Translations under genes and position numbers: made by a program
Notes under the pieces: model-generated
Databases searched by the model: none
Told to the model about the DNA's origin: nothing
Seen by the model: the letters and a program-made list of their open reading frames with translations, nothing else
In this document: piece after piece, positions 1 through 12,479 of the stretch
How the letters are laid out: each line of letters opens with the position of its first letter
How positions within the stretch are numbered: position 1 is the first letter of the stretch
Assembly: GCA_950106755.1 (NCBI GenBank)
Contig: OX467087.1
Coordinates: forward strand, 19,968,047-20,032,046
Origin: Climacium dendroides
Taxonomy: Eukaryota; Streptophyta; Bryopsida; Hypnales; Climaciaceae
Direction of reading: 5' to 3'
Length of the DNA stretch: 64,000 nt

Positions 1-409
1 CTAACATGTACCAAATTATGCTATAACCATCTTTCTTTTCAAACTATTTATAACTTTTAAAGTCTATAAAAGTCAAGTTTCAATTTAATGAGTTATATTT
101 TGTCTTTTCTTGTTTCTTTTGGAATCATTTAGTTCAAGTGAATAATTTTATGGGATATTATTACAACTATAGGACAATTGGAGACTACGATATCATCTTA
201 AATGTCCAAAAGAAAATTTCTTGCCATTTATAATTGTCAATGTTTCATTAATATAATGTTCACTTTAGTAACATTCTTTATGGTAATATATCCTTTTGTA
301 ATAAATTAAATTTTTAATCATGTTTGTAATGATTCTTGTGATATTTTTTATCATAAAATATTATAAATAATTATAAATTTACATTTCATCTTTCCATTTG
401 TATAAGTCA
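1..409. other. AT-rich intergenic sequence
   Basis: Strongly AT-rich sequence with short homopolymers and no open frame of note on either strand. I see no gene, RNA or recognisable element here. Confidence 0.6.
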
Positions 410-812
410 CTTACTGCCCTTATCCATCGTCCTCACCCGTAGCCCTTATCTACCACCCTTACACACCGCCCTTACCCATCACCTTCACCGAGTGCAACAC
501 CCTTACGCAACACCCTTATGCACTGCCCTTACCCATCACTTTCACCCAGTGCAACACCCTTACGCACCGCCCTTACCTATTACCTTCACCTAGTGCAACA
601 CCCTTACGCACCGCCCTTACCCATCACCTTCACCTAGTGCAACACCTTTATTCACCACCCTTACTCATCACCTTCACCCACTGCACCACCTTTACGCAAT
701 GCCTTCATCCACTGTCTTCACCCACCACCCTTAGCCATTACCTTCATCCACTGCACTACCTTTACACAACACCCTCATACAACACCATCACCTACCATTA
801 ATTACACAAATG
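410..812. repeat. Minisatellite of about 55-65 bp units rich in CACCCTTA
   Basis: Phrases such as CACCCTTACGCACCGCCCTTAC, CATCACCTTCACC and AGTGCAACACC recur in the same order about six times, with substitutions and small length changes. The units are contiguous, so this is a degenerate tandem repeat rather than an array with unique spacers. Composition is far more GC-rich and strand-asymmetric (C-rich top strand) than the flanks. Confidence 0.8.
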
Positions 813-814
813 TA

Positions 815-1265
815 TTGCGTGGCTCAAGTCAAAGTCTCCTATGCCCTTGTCCACATAGTCAAAGATGAATAGCCATTACACATGCTTATTGCTTAAGTGA
901 AGTCAAAATCTCCCAATAATGCTGTCTAGATAGTGAAAAATAGAAGGCCATTTCCACAGGCAATCAAGTCAAAGTCACCTAATGATCATGTACATAGAGT
1001 GAAAGATAAAGAATTGTTTATACACACTCATCGCATCACTCAAATCAAGACAATGAAACAAGCATGTACACAGAGTGAAAGAGTATGTAAATAGAATGAA
1101 AGATGAAGGATCATTTACACATGTTCATTGAATTAGTGTGTATAAATAAAATCAAAGTCATCCAGAGAGCCAATGCAAGGAGTGACTGAGATGAAGGGTC
1201 ATTTACACATGTTCACATCATGATTCAAATCACCTAGCAAGCATGTGCACACAATGAACTTTATA
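815..1265. repeat. Degenerate ~90-bp tandem repeat (AGTCAAAGTC / AGAGTGAAAGATGAA)
   Basis: The phrases CAAGTCAAAGTC, CATGTACATAGAGTGAAAG, GATGAAGGGTCATTTACAC and ATGTTCAT reappear in order about five times with heavy divergence. It directly follows the 410-812 minisatellite but has an unrelated unit, so two separate tandem arrays adjoin here. Confidence 0.6.
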
Positions 1266-2986
1266 ATATATTTGCTCCAATCAATGTGTGTACACATATA
1301 TACTAATAAAGTTGGAACAAGTAGTGCTTTTGCATGGGACATGTTTTTAATTGGTTTGAAAAAGCATAACTATAGATACCTACAACATCCCACACAACTA
1401 CCAAGACGGGTGCCTTGAGCAAATTTCTAAGGTACATTGTTGAGCTTCAAAACTATCTAGATTAGAAAGCAAAAACCTTATATTACAAAGGAAAGATAGC
1501 CCAAATTTCCAAAATAGTGAAGATACATCATAAAATGCAATTTAGAATAATAATAATACGATGAATTTTCAAAATAAGTTGAAAAATATGATCCATATCC
1601 CATATCCATATTATTAGATCAATTGCTTTGTTAACTCATATCTTGTACTTTTGAATAAAATTTGAAACTAAATATTTGGAGTTCTTTTAAAATTAATTAT
1701 GGATTGAATGTTATAATTTTCACCAATTCTTTTTTTTGCCTTTAAGTTTGAAATTTAAAAATCTAATTATGGTGATTTTTTGAGATTTGAATTTTACTTG
1801 ATTATTGAAGTCGTTTTTTGAAGGATCATTTTTAATTGAAAAAAATTACACATACTTAAGACCCAATAAACTTCACTCAAATTGACAATAGGGACAATGG
1901 ACAAATGTGTTTTGGGGTGTGTTTTAGTGGAGGTAGTAAGAGAATTCTTCTTGAACATAAGTGTAGATTGAGGGAGTTTATCTATAACCATCTCGAAGTT
2001 TGAAAAAGAGGCACCTTTGTTGTGCTTTATCATAGTGGCAATAACAAGAAGCTATGCTATGAGAGGTTATGTCTTTTTAGCACTGGAAACATTAAATGAG
2101 TAAACCAAAAAAAGTGATGAAGGAATAGTATTTTTTCATTTTTTTATTCTTTATAGTGGCTCAATTTTCAAATAAAATATACACTCAAACTTCCTCACAA
2201 TATCTTCTCTTCATGCAATTGAAAGGTCTTGTTCCCTTTAGTCTAGAGCCAATAAATTTCTACTGAAAATATTGATATAAGGTAAGTTAGATAATCCATA
2301 ATTTACATCAAAGAATACAATTGTACATAATAATTGAATTAGATAACAATGCATTGATTCCATTTTCAATAACACTATGTAGAAATTAATTGCATGAGGA
2401 TTCAAAGCTCTACCTTGAACCCCTATTTATACATATTGGTCTCTCTCAAAATATTTACCTAAGCATGCACCCAGTGGAAGTTTGAGAAATAACAAACTCC
2501 TAAGCATATTTATCTAACTTATTCAATCTATCTTAACGCTCACTATGTATCACTACATACGTCTATACAATACCAATACCAAAACTATCCCCAAGACCCC
2601 CAACAAACTATAATTCTTTCATGCTATTCTACGGATCATCATTCCTCCTAATCTTGTTCCTTTTCTTGAACTAATCACACCAGTACCCTTATGAAAATTC
2701 ACTAATTCAACATTATTAACCTTGTCTCTTATGTCAATTTTTTTTTCCTTCTTCTTTTGTGGGACAAAACATATTTGAAAGAGGGAGAGTGATTTAGAGT
2801 CTTGATCCCATCTTTTAAACACTCGTTGAGGGAGCCATAGATCTCCAAAAATTGATAGTCTTCATCTAGTTTAGATTACTTTAGTTTAGTGACTAGGGTG
2901 ATAACCGACTCGTGCGTAGTTGTGCAGTTCTCTCTCTAGTAACTACATGGAGGCTATTCAAGAGTCGTTCTGTGTGACCAGCTAGA
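1266..2986. other. AT-rich intergenic region without a recognisable gene
   Basis: Only short open frames of biased low-complexity composition occur on either strand. The right end leads into the 3' side of the minus-strand gene at 2987-4026, so its last few hundred bases may include that gene's 3' UTR. Confidence 0.5.
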
Positions 2987-4026
2987 TTAGGCCAATGCAA
3001 ACTGCCGACATTTGTGCAGAGCACACAACCTTAGTTTTTGTTCTTTTGCATCGAAGCACAGGACGAAGATACAGGAGGCCAAGATGACCGAGGAGAACAC
3101 AAAGAGGTAAAACATTACAGCTCGGTAGTACCATTTTATAGGGTCGGCCTCAATGTCTTGTTTCTTCTGGCTGGAATCAATGATATCCTGAAACTTGAAT
3201 TTGTCCCCGGTGTTCTTTAGTAGATTAATTTTGTTGACCAGATCCTGCAAGAAAAACAAGGGTCAGTCGAATCACTTGGTCAACAATTGATACTGTAGTT
3301 GGTGTTCAAACGAAGACCTTAATTACATGCATGAATGAACTAGTGCTGCTCAAGGATCGAAACCCAGACACTGTACTGTGGACAGGAGAGCTAACTCTCC
3401 GTCTCCTTTGGTGTGCACCATTTCGTACATGTATGTCTATGGTTTCTTCAGAGGAAGAAAAGATCGATCGGACCGGACCTGGAGTCAACTTGATCGAGCG
3501 TGCAGTGTCTAGAAAGGAAATGAGAAGGGGACAGACATGCAGACAGACAGACAGGCAGGCTGTTGCAGATTTAACGTGCGTCCGTCCGTACCTGATTTAA
3601 TCCTTCAGCCGTGATGAACTTCAATTTCTCAATCTTGTAGTAGCCCAACTTGTAGTGGACGCTGAAGGCGGTGGCGACGGAGGTGAGAATCGAAAACGAG
3701 GCCGGGAATAAGGAGGTTTCGCAAGTGAGCTTGTTCCCGTTCGACAAAGCCCCCAACACCACGACTTGGAACAGGATGTAGAAGCTCATATGTTGGTACA
3801 ACTCCGCCTTGACAGCAATACAGCGGTTTCGATAGGTCTCAATTTTGAGCAGCTCCTCCTTCAACTGCGCCGCCCACTCCTTTAAGTGCAACTTCAATTT
3901 AGGCTTTTCTTCAATTTCCATCCTCCGGCAGGCGGCCAATTCATGTCTGTTTCCAGGTGCTGAGACTTCAGGAGGCCTTCCGGAATCGGAGCTTCCGGTT
4001 GGATGTGGAGGCTGTTCATTGTTCAT
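2987..4026 (-). CDS. Unrecognised three-TM membrane protein, two exons
   Basis: Two coding exons on the minus strand, 4026-3592 and 3244-2987, are joined by an intron with donor AAATCAG|GTACGG and acceptor TTCTTGCAG|GATCTG. Both ends are phase 0 and the product is 230 residues. The start is an ATG (4026-4024) followed by a Pro/Ser/Glu-rich, presumably cytosolic N-terminus. Residues about 38-78 are charged and helix-like (EEKPKLKLHLKEWAAQLKEE). Hydrophobic segments lie near residues 81-95, 104-124 and 187-209, the last flanked by a basic tail. The loop between TM2 and TM3 is long and charged. No enzymatic motif is visible and I do not recognise the family. Coding status is inferred from the clean splice sites, the phase agreement and the TM pattern continuing across the junction. 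A (GACA)n microsatellite lies inside the intron near 3531-3560. Confidence 0.7.
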
Positions 4027-7000
4027 TTGAACCTTGGAAATTGGTGAGCCCTGGTCCTAAATATTTGAACCAATTGCAGGCCCTGCAAATGAGCTACCAC
4101 TCTAGATAATTAGGTCTGTGAACAATCGGAAATATATATCGAAGAGGTTATTTTGACAGAAGGAATTGAAATTATTGAAAGAAAACAATGAACTGAGATC
4201 GGAGCTAGGTAGCATAAACTCGTTCAAGTTAAGTTTAATTGAAGGTGATTTACCTTCAAAGTGTAGCTGTTTGCGCTGTGGCCACCATTCATAAGCGAAG
4301 TATGCACGATCAACACGCGTCTGCAATGCTTCGGCACACAACAAGCTCTCGATCAGAAGCTAGACATTACTGTTGCTCAGATGAACTGCGGGAAGTGCAT
4401 GATGAGCCTAGCTAGCATTTGAGAAGCACCCCATTCATTTCAATTGAAAATAATGATTTCTGGCTAGATAGGTTTGAAAATGAAGAGTGCCCAATCAACT
4501 CCATGCCTGTGCCGTCAACCCCTAAACCTTCGAATCGCCGAGCGTTACAAGCTGCAAGTATTAAAGTAGGAACACCCCTGGGAAACACCTGAACGCAACA
4601 CTTTTTCTGGTCCTATTTTAGGTGATTGAATTTTTTTAAAAATAAAAATTGGATTTGCGAATTCCTCTTTAATCCAAACCCTAAGTTGTTTCGTAAATTT
4701 TTGACACTCGATGAATATTCTACGAATTTTCAAATTTTGAAGCATAGGATACCTACTCAAGACACTGCACTAACTTCATCTACCACAATCGAACGTGCAC
4801 ATACCACAGATCACACTAAAAATCAACATTATGCGCTAAGAAATGAACTTCCTCGTATTACTAGACCGTGACATGCACAAGTTCGAAATGACAACATTTC
4901 CTCTCATTTCCTAGAAGGAAGAAAAACTCACTGAATGCCATTAATACGTTATCAATTTGAAACTGAAACAACCACCCGAAAGCATCGGTGACGATTCTAA
5001 CCCATCACATAGCTTCCCACAATCGCCACCCCACGACCCAAATCCAGGCACCGCAGGTGTCTCTAACTTACTTCGGGCATCAATGTATCCGAGCAACGCA
5101 TCCATCACTTACCGACAGAGGAGATCTCCGATGCCGTGCTGGCTGGGTATGCACCACGCAAACCTCCAAAGAACTCAGAGCTCCACAAATTCGAGCTTCT
5201 CGGGGAGAAACTTGAATGCACCCGTAACAAAAGGAGAAGTGAAGCTGCGATTCTAGAATGAAACGGATCAGTGCTTCTGTAGTGAGAGAGTTCTGTGCAA
5301 AGTAGAGGCAAACTCAAGGCTGTGAATGATAACATAACCAAAGAACAAACGCGCAAATACAACCGGGAGATTTACTTCACCATCATCGCAACCTCGTAGC
5401 AACTCCCCTGCCGACATTCACACCTTGTCAGGCTACTACACGTACTACCCAATCTAAGTTCTCTATTGAGCAACACTGTCAAGCGCTCCGCGGCCGACTC
5501 CTTTGAGTTACTTTTCCTCGAAGAGCTAGATGCCACTTCCAACTGGTCAGAGAGTACTCAGAGACCCTACCTTACCATATTATCGGCGACCAAGTCGAAT
5601 ACACTGGTTGAACGGCTGTCCGGCGCGCTATCCGATACTGAAAGCGCGGTGAAACTATCGCTTAAGTAGGGGACAGGCTACAGAGTACGGGCTACAGACT
5701 TTGAAGTTACTATACTATATTTGTGAAAATATGGTACAGACACTGAAGATCGATATTATAATTATATATTTGTGTAAGAAGGGTGCAGACATGTATTATT
5801 TTGAAATAAGGTCCCGGATACAGACACTGAAGAAATGGTGGTAATCATAACAATATGGCATTCACATTGTCTGTACATATGATTTTCTGGGCACTTGCTG
5901 AGAGATCCAGTCGACTCGGAGACTGCTGGAATTCCAAGAGCCGGCCAGGGTCTCGGGTCGGACATTAAGTTGCATCCATTCCACCCTTCAAGTGTGATTC
6001 GGATTACGATTCATGCATTCTGGAATTGGAGATTGAAGTCCGAGTCTATACGACGTCTGCGAGTTGGCGTAGACCTTTGACAAGCACTCCAGAGGTTTGA
6101 GGTAAGATACCGCCCGTTTGATTAGTTTGCACTAGATTTGTAAGTCAGTGTGGGGAACTCGTGCGTGCAACACTACCTGAGGAGAGGCCATTTGTAATGC
6201 AGTTTGCAAAGGTTTACTTGAATGTTAGTAATTTGCAAGGCTCTTTCCGCGATAAATTGCATTTGTTTTGCAACACTGCTGCAATGTTTGGCGGTTTAGG
6301 GTAGTTTGTAGCAGCGGCGACCTCGCCAATGGCGCCGGGAGAGTCACCGGGCGACTCTACCAGGAGAGTTGAAATTTATCAGGGTAACGGACTGATCAGG
6401 ACAGATCGGGAAACGGACAGGAGTTGATTGATCCTGTTCTTTTGGTTTTATATAAAAAATAAGATAAAAATGCCTTCGTTTGTTGGACAGAAAGGAGGGG
6501 CGTCACCTGGCCATTCTTCCGGCTATGGCGACGAGGTCGCCGCTGCTACAAGTGTCCCCATTTGCACTAGCTGTCTAGTTTTGCAGTGGTTTAGACTTCT
6601 ACCAGATTTGTGAGTCAGTGTGGGACTGTGGGGATTCAAGCGTGGTACCAATTTCACGGTTTCTGAAAGTGGATGCGACGGGGACGAGTGCGGCCCAGGT
6701 GATAGAGACCCCCACCCCACCCCTAGCTCTAATGTACTACGTTAAGTTCTCCAGAGAACAAACAGACAAGGGGTGTCTCCCAGGCAGCTCTTGTCCTGGA
6801 AATCTCTGCAGAAGTACCAACACTCAAAGAGAGATTCTCCTTGTTCTCTTCACGGGAATTTGAAGAGCTTCTCAGTTGATTTTGCTGTAGGAAAAAGCGG
6901 TCAACAGGGAAAACTAGTCTAGCTTAGCGGCACAAATTAAATTTTCCCTATTGCCAAGCTGTAAAACTGGGAATGGCAATCTGGGAGGCAGCAATCTAGA

Positions 7001-7142
7001 TATGTTCCTTCCCCTTGTGACTTGACTGTGGCTAGCTTTTGAAGGATTTGCGTTGGACGATTGAATGGGTGAAAGCAAACTGATGCAAGCTTGGCTTTTT
7101 GATTGATGGGTCATTAGGATCGGATCTGGTGGGAATTAAGCC
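4027..7142. other. Mixed-composition intergenic region, no supported gene
   Basis: The left part is the upstream side of the three-TM protein gene and probably holds its 5' UTR and promoter. From about 4540 to 5700 and 5900 to 6900 the base composition is close to balanced. Several open frames of 60-100 codons overlap in different frames, but none has a recognisable domain, consistent codon bias or good splice partners. I cannot assign a gene. Confidence 0.4.
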
Positions 7143-7577
7143 ATGACACGGAACCCTGCAGTACCAATTGTGAACAATGCGGGAGTAGACGTTACTTTTG
7201 AGAGGCAAACTGCAAACAATGTCAGCAGAGGCTCATTCACTTTGAGGGCAGGTAAAACTTACACTGAACGTGGTACCCACCTGACCTACGAGACGCTGGT
7301 GCTGAAGGATTCAAATGGCGGCTACACAAATCAAATCATCTCAATGGACGAACTTGCTGATAGTCGTTACGAGAGGATTGAAGTCACCCTCGACGACCAC
7401 GGGTTCAATCTCGTGAGGCGCGAAAGGTACGTTAACGTAAAGTCTAGATTCATTCACCATACAACAAAACATCGAGAGGTTCCATTCCCCATACAAGTGA
7501 GCTTTGAACCTTTCCTTACAACAATCTGGAAACCTACACCATCGAAAATTTTGCACATTTCCTATATGTTAAGCTGA
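7143..7577 (+). CDS. Small domain-of-unknown-function protein; 3' end probably spliced or MITE-derived
   Basis: An ATG-initiated frame gives a compact single-domain protein: VNNAGVDVTFERQT, a conserved-looking RGSFTLRAGKTY, a THLTYETLVLKDSNGG segment, SMDELADSRYERIEVTLDD and FNLVRRER (residues about 10-95). It resembles short beta-rich proteins of unknown function that are abundant in bryophytes (possibly the DUF7748 group; this name is from memory and unverified). There is no signal peptide or TM segment. A strong donor, GAAAG|GTACGT, sits at 7426/7427, exactly where the domain ends. The remaining 49 residues of the frame read into a MITE present twice elsewhere in the window (see 7476-7706). 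The real mRNA therefore probably splices at 7427 to an exon I could not place, or the tail is an exonised element. The first 95 residues are well supported; the end at 7577 is only the frame's stop. Confidence 0.6.
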   Translation: MTRNPAVPIVNNAGVDVTFERQTANNVSRGSFTLRAGKTYTERGTHLTYETLVLKDSNGGYTNQIISMDELADSRYERIEVTLDDHGFNLVRRERYVNVKSRFIHHTTKHREVPFPIQVSFEPFLTTIWKPTPSKILHISYMLS

Positions 7578-7706
7578 AAATCAATCTGAAAAGAGCTGAA
7601 GAATGTCAGAAGATGAAGTATTGTCACTTTTAACAAAAATCAAAGCTCTATCACCTGTATGGTCAATTGAGAGCCTCTAATGTATTGTATGGTGAATGGA
7701 GCCTCA
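7476..7706 (-). mobile_element. MITE with TCCATT...CCATAC terminal inverted repeats, copy 1
   Basis: The left end reads GAGGTTCCATTCCCCATACA and the right end is its imperfect reverse complement (TGTATGGTGAATGGAGCCTC side). Internally it matches, in reverse orientation, the elements at 19124-19348 and 20397-20650, including the phrase TTGAACCTTTCCTTACAACA. It lies across the 3' end of the open frame starting at 7143. Confidence 0.7.
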
Positions 7707-10700
7707 ACCTTAGCTGATTTTTTATCTGAAATCATTGTTGAACTCCTTGCACAGCTCTGAAGTTCACGACCATGATCTGTCAGTGTACGTTGTTCGCTTT
7801 CATTGTCTGCTTCATCTTGGGCGTTAGATTCTGAGTTGGTATTGATGTCGTCGTGAGTGCAGAATCATGAATATGCCGGAGACTTCCATCCAGAGATTTT
7901 TTGGCCTGTTCGGATTTCGCTCTAGGGGTGGTACACTTCCAACATAATAAACGACCCGTGGACATGGATAATCGAACGTAACTTCAGCAAACTGGTGAAA
8001 ATTCACGACATCTGTACCGTTTTCAAGTGCGAGCATCTTGAAGCATGAAATTATACCTAGTTGTCTAGCTTTATACAGATGTCTGACTTGTGACAACAGA
8101 ATAAAATTTACGTTACAGGTCTAAATTTGTTCTTAACCTATGGTGCTATAAGGGGTGATGTTTGCAATGTGAATCCAATCTAGAAGTAGGTCTAAATTTG
8201 TTCTTAAGATCATTCATAACACCACTCTTTAACACTAAGTGCGAACATATCTTTAACTCTAGTTTGAAAGACTCGTGTGAATGAAAGGCTTGTTTGTAGA
8301 AGGGAAGAGGTTGGGGTGAACCAATGCCCTTGCTCATCCTAACATCATTACAAGGTGCATATAAAAAAAAAGATTCCCTATTTTTTACTTGATTAATCCT
8401 TGTGCATTAGAGGGGATGTTTTTTAGACGTTTAAGATTAAAAATTTGGGGAGGGGATTTGGAGAGTGGGTTTCAATTGGACTTTGTACTGGAGCCCTAAA
8501 TAGTTGTTTAAAGATTTGTTTCAACCTAATCTACACCTCTAATCTCCCTTTTCTTTTAACAATGGCATTCTACAGAACTGGCACAAGTTTCGACCTAGGT
8601 CGACCATACAAACATTGCATAGAAGGCCCACCTCGAATCATGTATGTTTCGAGGTTCCTTAAAGTTAGACTTTGATGAAGTTTAGACACTTTTTTTTCCT
8701 TTGGGCTTGCTAGTTGCACTTTCTACGTCATACTCTAAGTTCATTTGAATTGTGGTCTGCCCCCAATGAATTCTGGAACTTTAAATGGATTATAAAAAAT
8801 TGGATTTTTGGAAAACCATGTTGATCAAACATTATAATCTCAAAATCTGCATGGTGGATCTTCTTGAAAATTGTTGATTTGTACACATCACTGACTTAGC
8901 TCCGAATTGGAATGGTAAAAACTTTTGTAACTGAGTACCTTTGAAGTTATTCTGTCTGCTCTCGAAAGTGCAAGAAAGCTACTCATTTTTGTTGTCTACG
9001 TTGTGATACACAGGGTTAATTCATCTTCTTCACCTTTCTTCACTAATTCGGGGTCTTTGATTGTAAGTATGAATTCATAATTTCAAATTTTATCATAAGT
9101 GGCAAATGAAAAATTCCCGCATTTTTTCTAAGGGATAAATTGGAAGCAAACAAGGGGGTCAGTTCACCCTAGCCAGTAGTAGAAAATGGATGAACTATCT
9201 AAGCCCCATTGACATAGATGATCAACTTCCATATCAATGCAAAATTGCCTTTATATTTCTCATTCCAACATATTTCTAAGAAGTGTTAACACAAAACACA
9301 AAATAGACATAATTATAGTTTTTCTCTGAAACCCTATTGTGTACCAACATCTACAAGACAACTCACTTTGTAGGGTGGTTGCAAGAAAGATTGATTGTTT
9401 TTGGTAGCATTTTGTATAGTATTCATGATTTTTTGGAGGGTACTTTAAAATTAAAAAAGTAATTTTTAAAAAATATGAAAAATATATTGAATGTATAGTT
9501 GTATACACATTTAAGAAGAAGATACCCTAGTAAGAAAAATTATAGAAAATTTTCTAAGTAGGAGAACTAGAATAGTACAAAATCTCAAAAAATAGGTATT
9601 TTGATGTTTTAATTTGTAAAAAAAAAGGAATTTTTTTAAAGAAATTAAAAAATGGACATTTGGGAGAACTTTATGGTGAAGAGATTTCACCAAAAGAATG
9701 ATCTCAAAACCATCTTCAATGTTTAAAAGTGCACACATAAGGAAACCCTATTAACACACATGTGGAGGACATAAAGTAATGTTTTTTTTTAAGTTTCCTT
9801 TGGTAGGCACATGTCCATCTAGTGTGGGAATAGCCCGCATATTTTTCAAGTCTACATTATTATTTTTGAATACTCCATAGTACTAAAAAATCCTAAACTA
9901 CAAAGTGTGACAAGTTAGCTAAATTGAAATTTAATTATAATTTATTTTTTCAAATTAAAAATAAAAATAATCTTAACACTTTCAAGCTAGACATCTTCAA
10001 TAAAAATTCCAAGTACATTGACTTCATTTTCCAAAAGTTATGGCCAATGGCAATTTCATCAACAATGTTAGTATGTGAGCATGTAACATGTGAGCATATG
10101 AGTTTTGAGCATATTGATATGTAGATATACTACAACCATTGAAGGTGCTTATAATGTAAACATTTATAATATAGGTACCTACATCATAGTTGCACTACAA
10201 TCATGAATGATTTTTATAATATAGACACCTATAATATAGGTATATACTGTATAGTCTTCTAGTCTTCTAGGCTCATGCTTTTAGGCTCACATAATAGCAA
10301 CTCTTGCAATTCTATCACTCTAATTGTAACATAAAATAGGATAATCATCCTATAAAGACCTCTCATGATATGCAATATATATCTAGTGCTTCACAATGTT
10401 GAATATATTCATAACTACAATGCAAAGAAAGGAATTGAATTGAAGCACTATCCCATTACTACACTAATTTATCTTATTTATCCTATGAGGGTACAAAATT
10501 TGTGTCACTTGCAAACTTAAAGTTACAACAATTTTAGTTTTTCCTCAAAAAGTTATACAACTCAATAATAGTCTATTTTAGTTGATCTTGCACTAATTTA
10601 AAATGAAGTGATTAATGACACACACACTAATTAGATGATTATACAAAGAACTCAATAATATTCACTAAAGTACATTCAACAAAGATAAGTTCCAAAGCAC

Positions 10701-11910
10701 ACATGGAGAAAAATAGTTTGTCCAATGAGTAAGAGAATTTGGAATTGTTTCTAATCATCAAAAGTGAAGAGTAAAATTGGAACTTTTTTTCTAAATATTT
10801 CATTATTCCCATAAAATAAAGTTCAACAAATCCTCAAAATGAAATTATTCTTCAAAATTCATTTTTTTTCATACATTATCTTTATATTTGAAAAATAAAT
10901 TTCAAAAATTTGGCATCTATACTTAGATTTATCTTTTACCTAACTTGTCAAATAGATATGGTAGTATTTCAATTTTTTGAAAATGTTAAACTTCATTTAT
11001 TAGAAAAAAAAATGGAACCTTAAGAAGGCTGCCAAATTTGAACCATTACCACAAATAAAAAAAACCATTTGCATTGTTGATCTATATCTTGTAGTCCTTT
11101 GATCAATGAATGGAATTGGATGTACTTTCTTTGTGATATTTTTTGACTTTCCTACATAAGAAAATGACAAATCTACAAATCATCTTGTAGTGTATTTTCG
11201 TAGCTTTTTCTATTTTTTTATTATTATGTAAATTTTAAATATAAAAAGGATCTTTTTTGAATGCCTAAAGGAAAAAGATCATTTTTATAGGTCATACAAA
11301 TTATCCTTTTTAAAATCTTGGTCCTATTACTATGAAATGCTAATTTTCTAATGATACAATAAAGTTTTTTATGACAAACGCATCCTACATCCTGTTCATA
11401 TCATATCTACCAAATTTTAGAAGCACAAATTTTTTTAGAAGATGCCCAAACTAAGAACCAAAAATATTTAGATTTTTTCAAGCAACATAACTTTTGATTC
11501 ACGCATTTGATTTTGGAACACATGCAATGTGTACTTTTGTTCTTTTCCAAAGCTCTCAATTCTAAATCATCTATTGGATGAAAGAAAAGTGCACTACTTT
11601 CCATAAATATGTTGTAGGAATTTCTATTATTGATTTCAAGTTTTCAACAATTTTCTTACTATCTCTAATTTGAACACTTAGAGATTCAAATATAAGAACA
11701 ATACACAAAAGAATCTAGAATATGCTTTTAAAATAGCAACAAGACACCCCCACAACCACAACAAAGACAATTTCAATAGAAAACATGTTTAACCACGAGT
11801 TACATCGATGTTAGCTTGGAAAGATGGTGAGCTCCAATCAATTGTAATGAAATTAAGTCATAGCCAAGTATTTGGAAGAAAAATCTTTTGTGAATTAGGT
11901 AATATAGTTT
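7707..11910. other. AT-rich intergenic region, no gene seen
   Basis: About 4.2 kb that becomes strongly AT-rich after 9200. A 20-bp direct repeat (AGGTCTAAATTTGTTCTTAA) occurs at 8117-8136 and 8188-8207. Around 11500 there is a short stretch (CATAACTTTTGATTC) like the internal phrases of the ~0.9-kb repeat family found at 12.5 and 46-48 kb. All open frames are short and low-complexity. Confidence 0.5.
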
Positions 11911-11914
11911 TTAA

Positions 11915-12135
11915 TCTTTAAACATTGAGGCAAACATTTGGTGTCTGATGGATGGCAGAGAATCTTTTAGTATAGGACAAAAATGCAACTATTCATCTTC
12001 GGAATTGTGTATGAAAAGGGGAGGTCTTTTACAATATGTTGACTTCCAATGAGTATTTTTAGAATTCTTTAAACCAATGGTTCCCTCAGTATCAAAATGG
12101 ATGATTTTCACAATCACTAGTCCATCGTTTAAGGG
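11915..12135. mobile_element. ~220-bp TTAA-flanked MITE (short family), copy 1
   Basis: The element is bracketed by TTAA at 11911-11914 and TTAA at 12136-12139. Its ends read TCTTTAAACATTGAGG... and ...CCATCGTTTAAGGG. Internal phrases GGACAAAAATGCAACTATTC, GGAGGTCTT, GACTTCCAATGAGT and ATGGATGATTTTCA recur in the copies at 12224, 18914 and 36650. It has no coding capacity. Confidence 0.75.
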
Positions 12136-12223
12136 TTAAGTTAGTTTAGAACTTAAAAACAGTTGCCAAAATGGAAAGCCCAATCTGCCTACATGATAGA
12201 CCATTAAGCTTGACCCTAAAAAG

Positions 12224-12420
12224 ACAAGCTAGTAACCGTGGAAATCATCCCTTTTGGCATATGGTAAATAGTTGGTTTAAAAAAATTCCCAAGCACTCAT
12301 TGGAAGTCAAACTACTATAGAAGACCTCCCTCTTTAATGCAAATTTCCAAGAATGAATAGTTGCACTTTTGTCCTACATACAAGGATTCTCTATCATTCA
12401 TCATGGGCTGATATTGAGGA
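12224..12420. mobile_element. ~200-bp MITE (short family), copy 2, opposite orientation
   Basis: The left end is TTGA|CCCTAAAAAGACAAGC at 12220-12223/12224. The body is the imperfect reverse complement of the 11915-12135 element, with CACTCATTGGAAGTCAAACT, AGAAGACCTCCC and GTTGCACTTTTGTCCTACAT. The two copies face each other across about 85 bp, so the pair could fold into a long imperfect hairpin. The right terminus has diverged and its coordinate is approximate. Confidence 0.65.
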
Positions 12421-12479
12421 GTAGTACATCCTTATAATCACATCTATTCACTTCCCAAGATTTTCCAAGATTTTAGAAG

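Noticed and set aside
410..812. CRISPR-like array
   Set aside because: Units are contiguous and degenerate with no unique spacers, and the window is eukaryotic.
4957..5256. 99-codon plus-strand frame rich in Pro and Ser
   Set aside because: Other frames overlap it, composition is low-complexity, and no exon signals support it.
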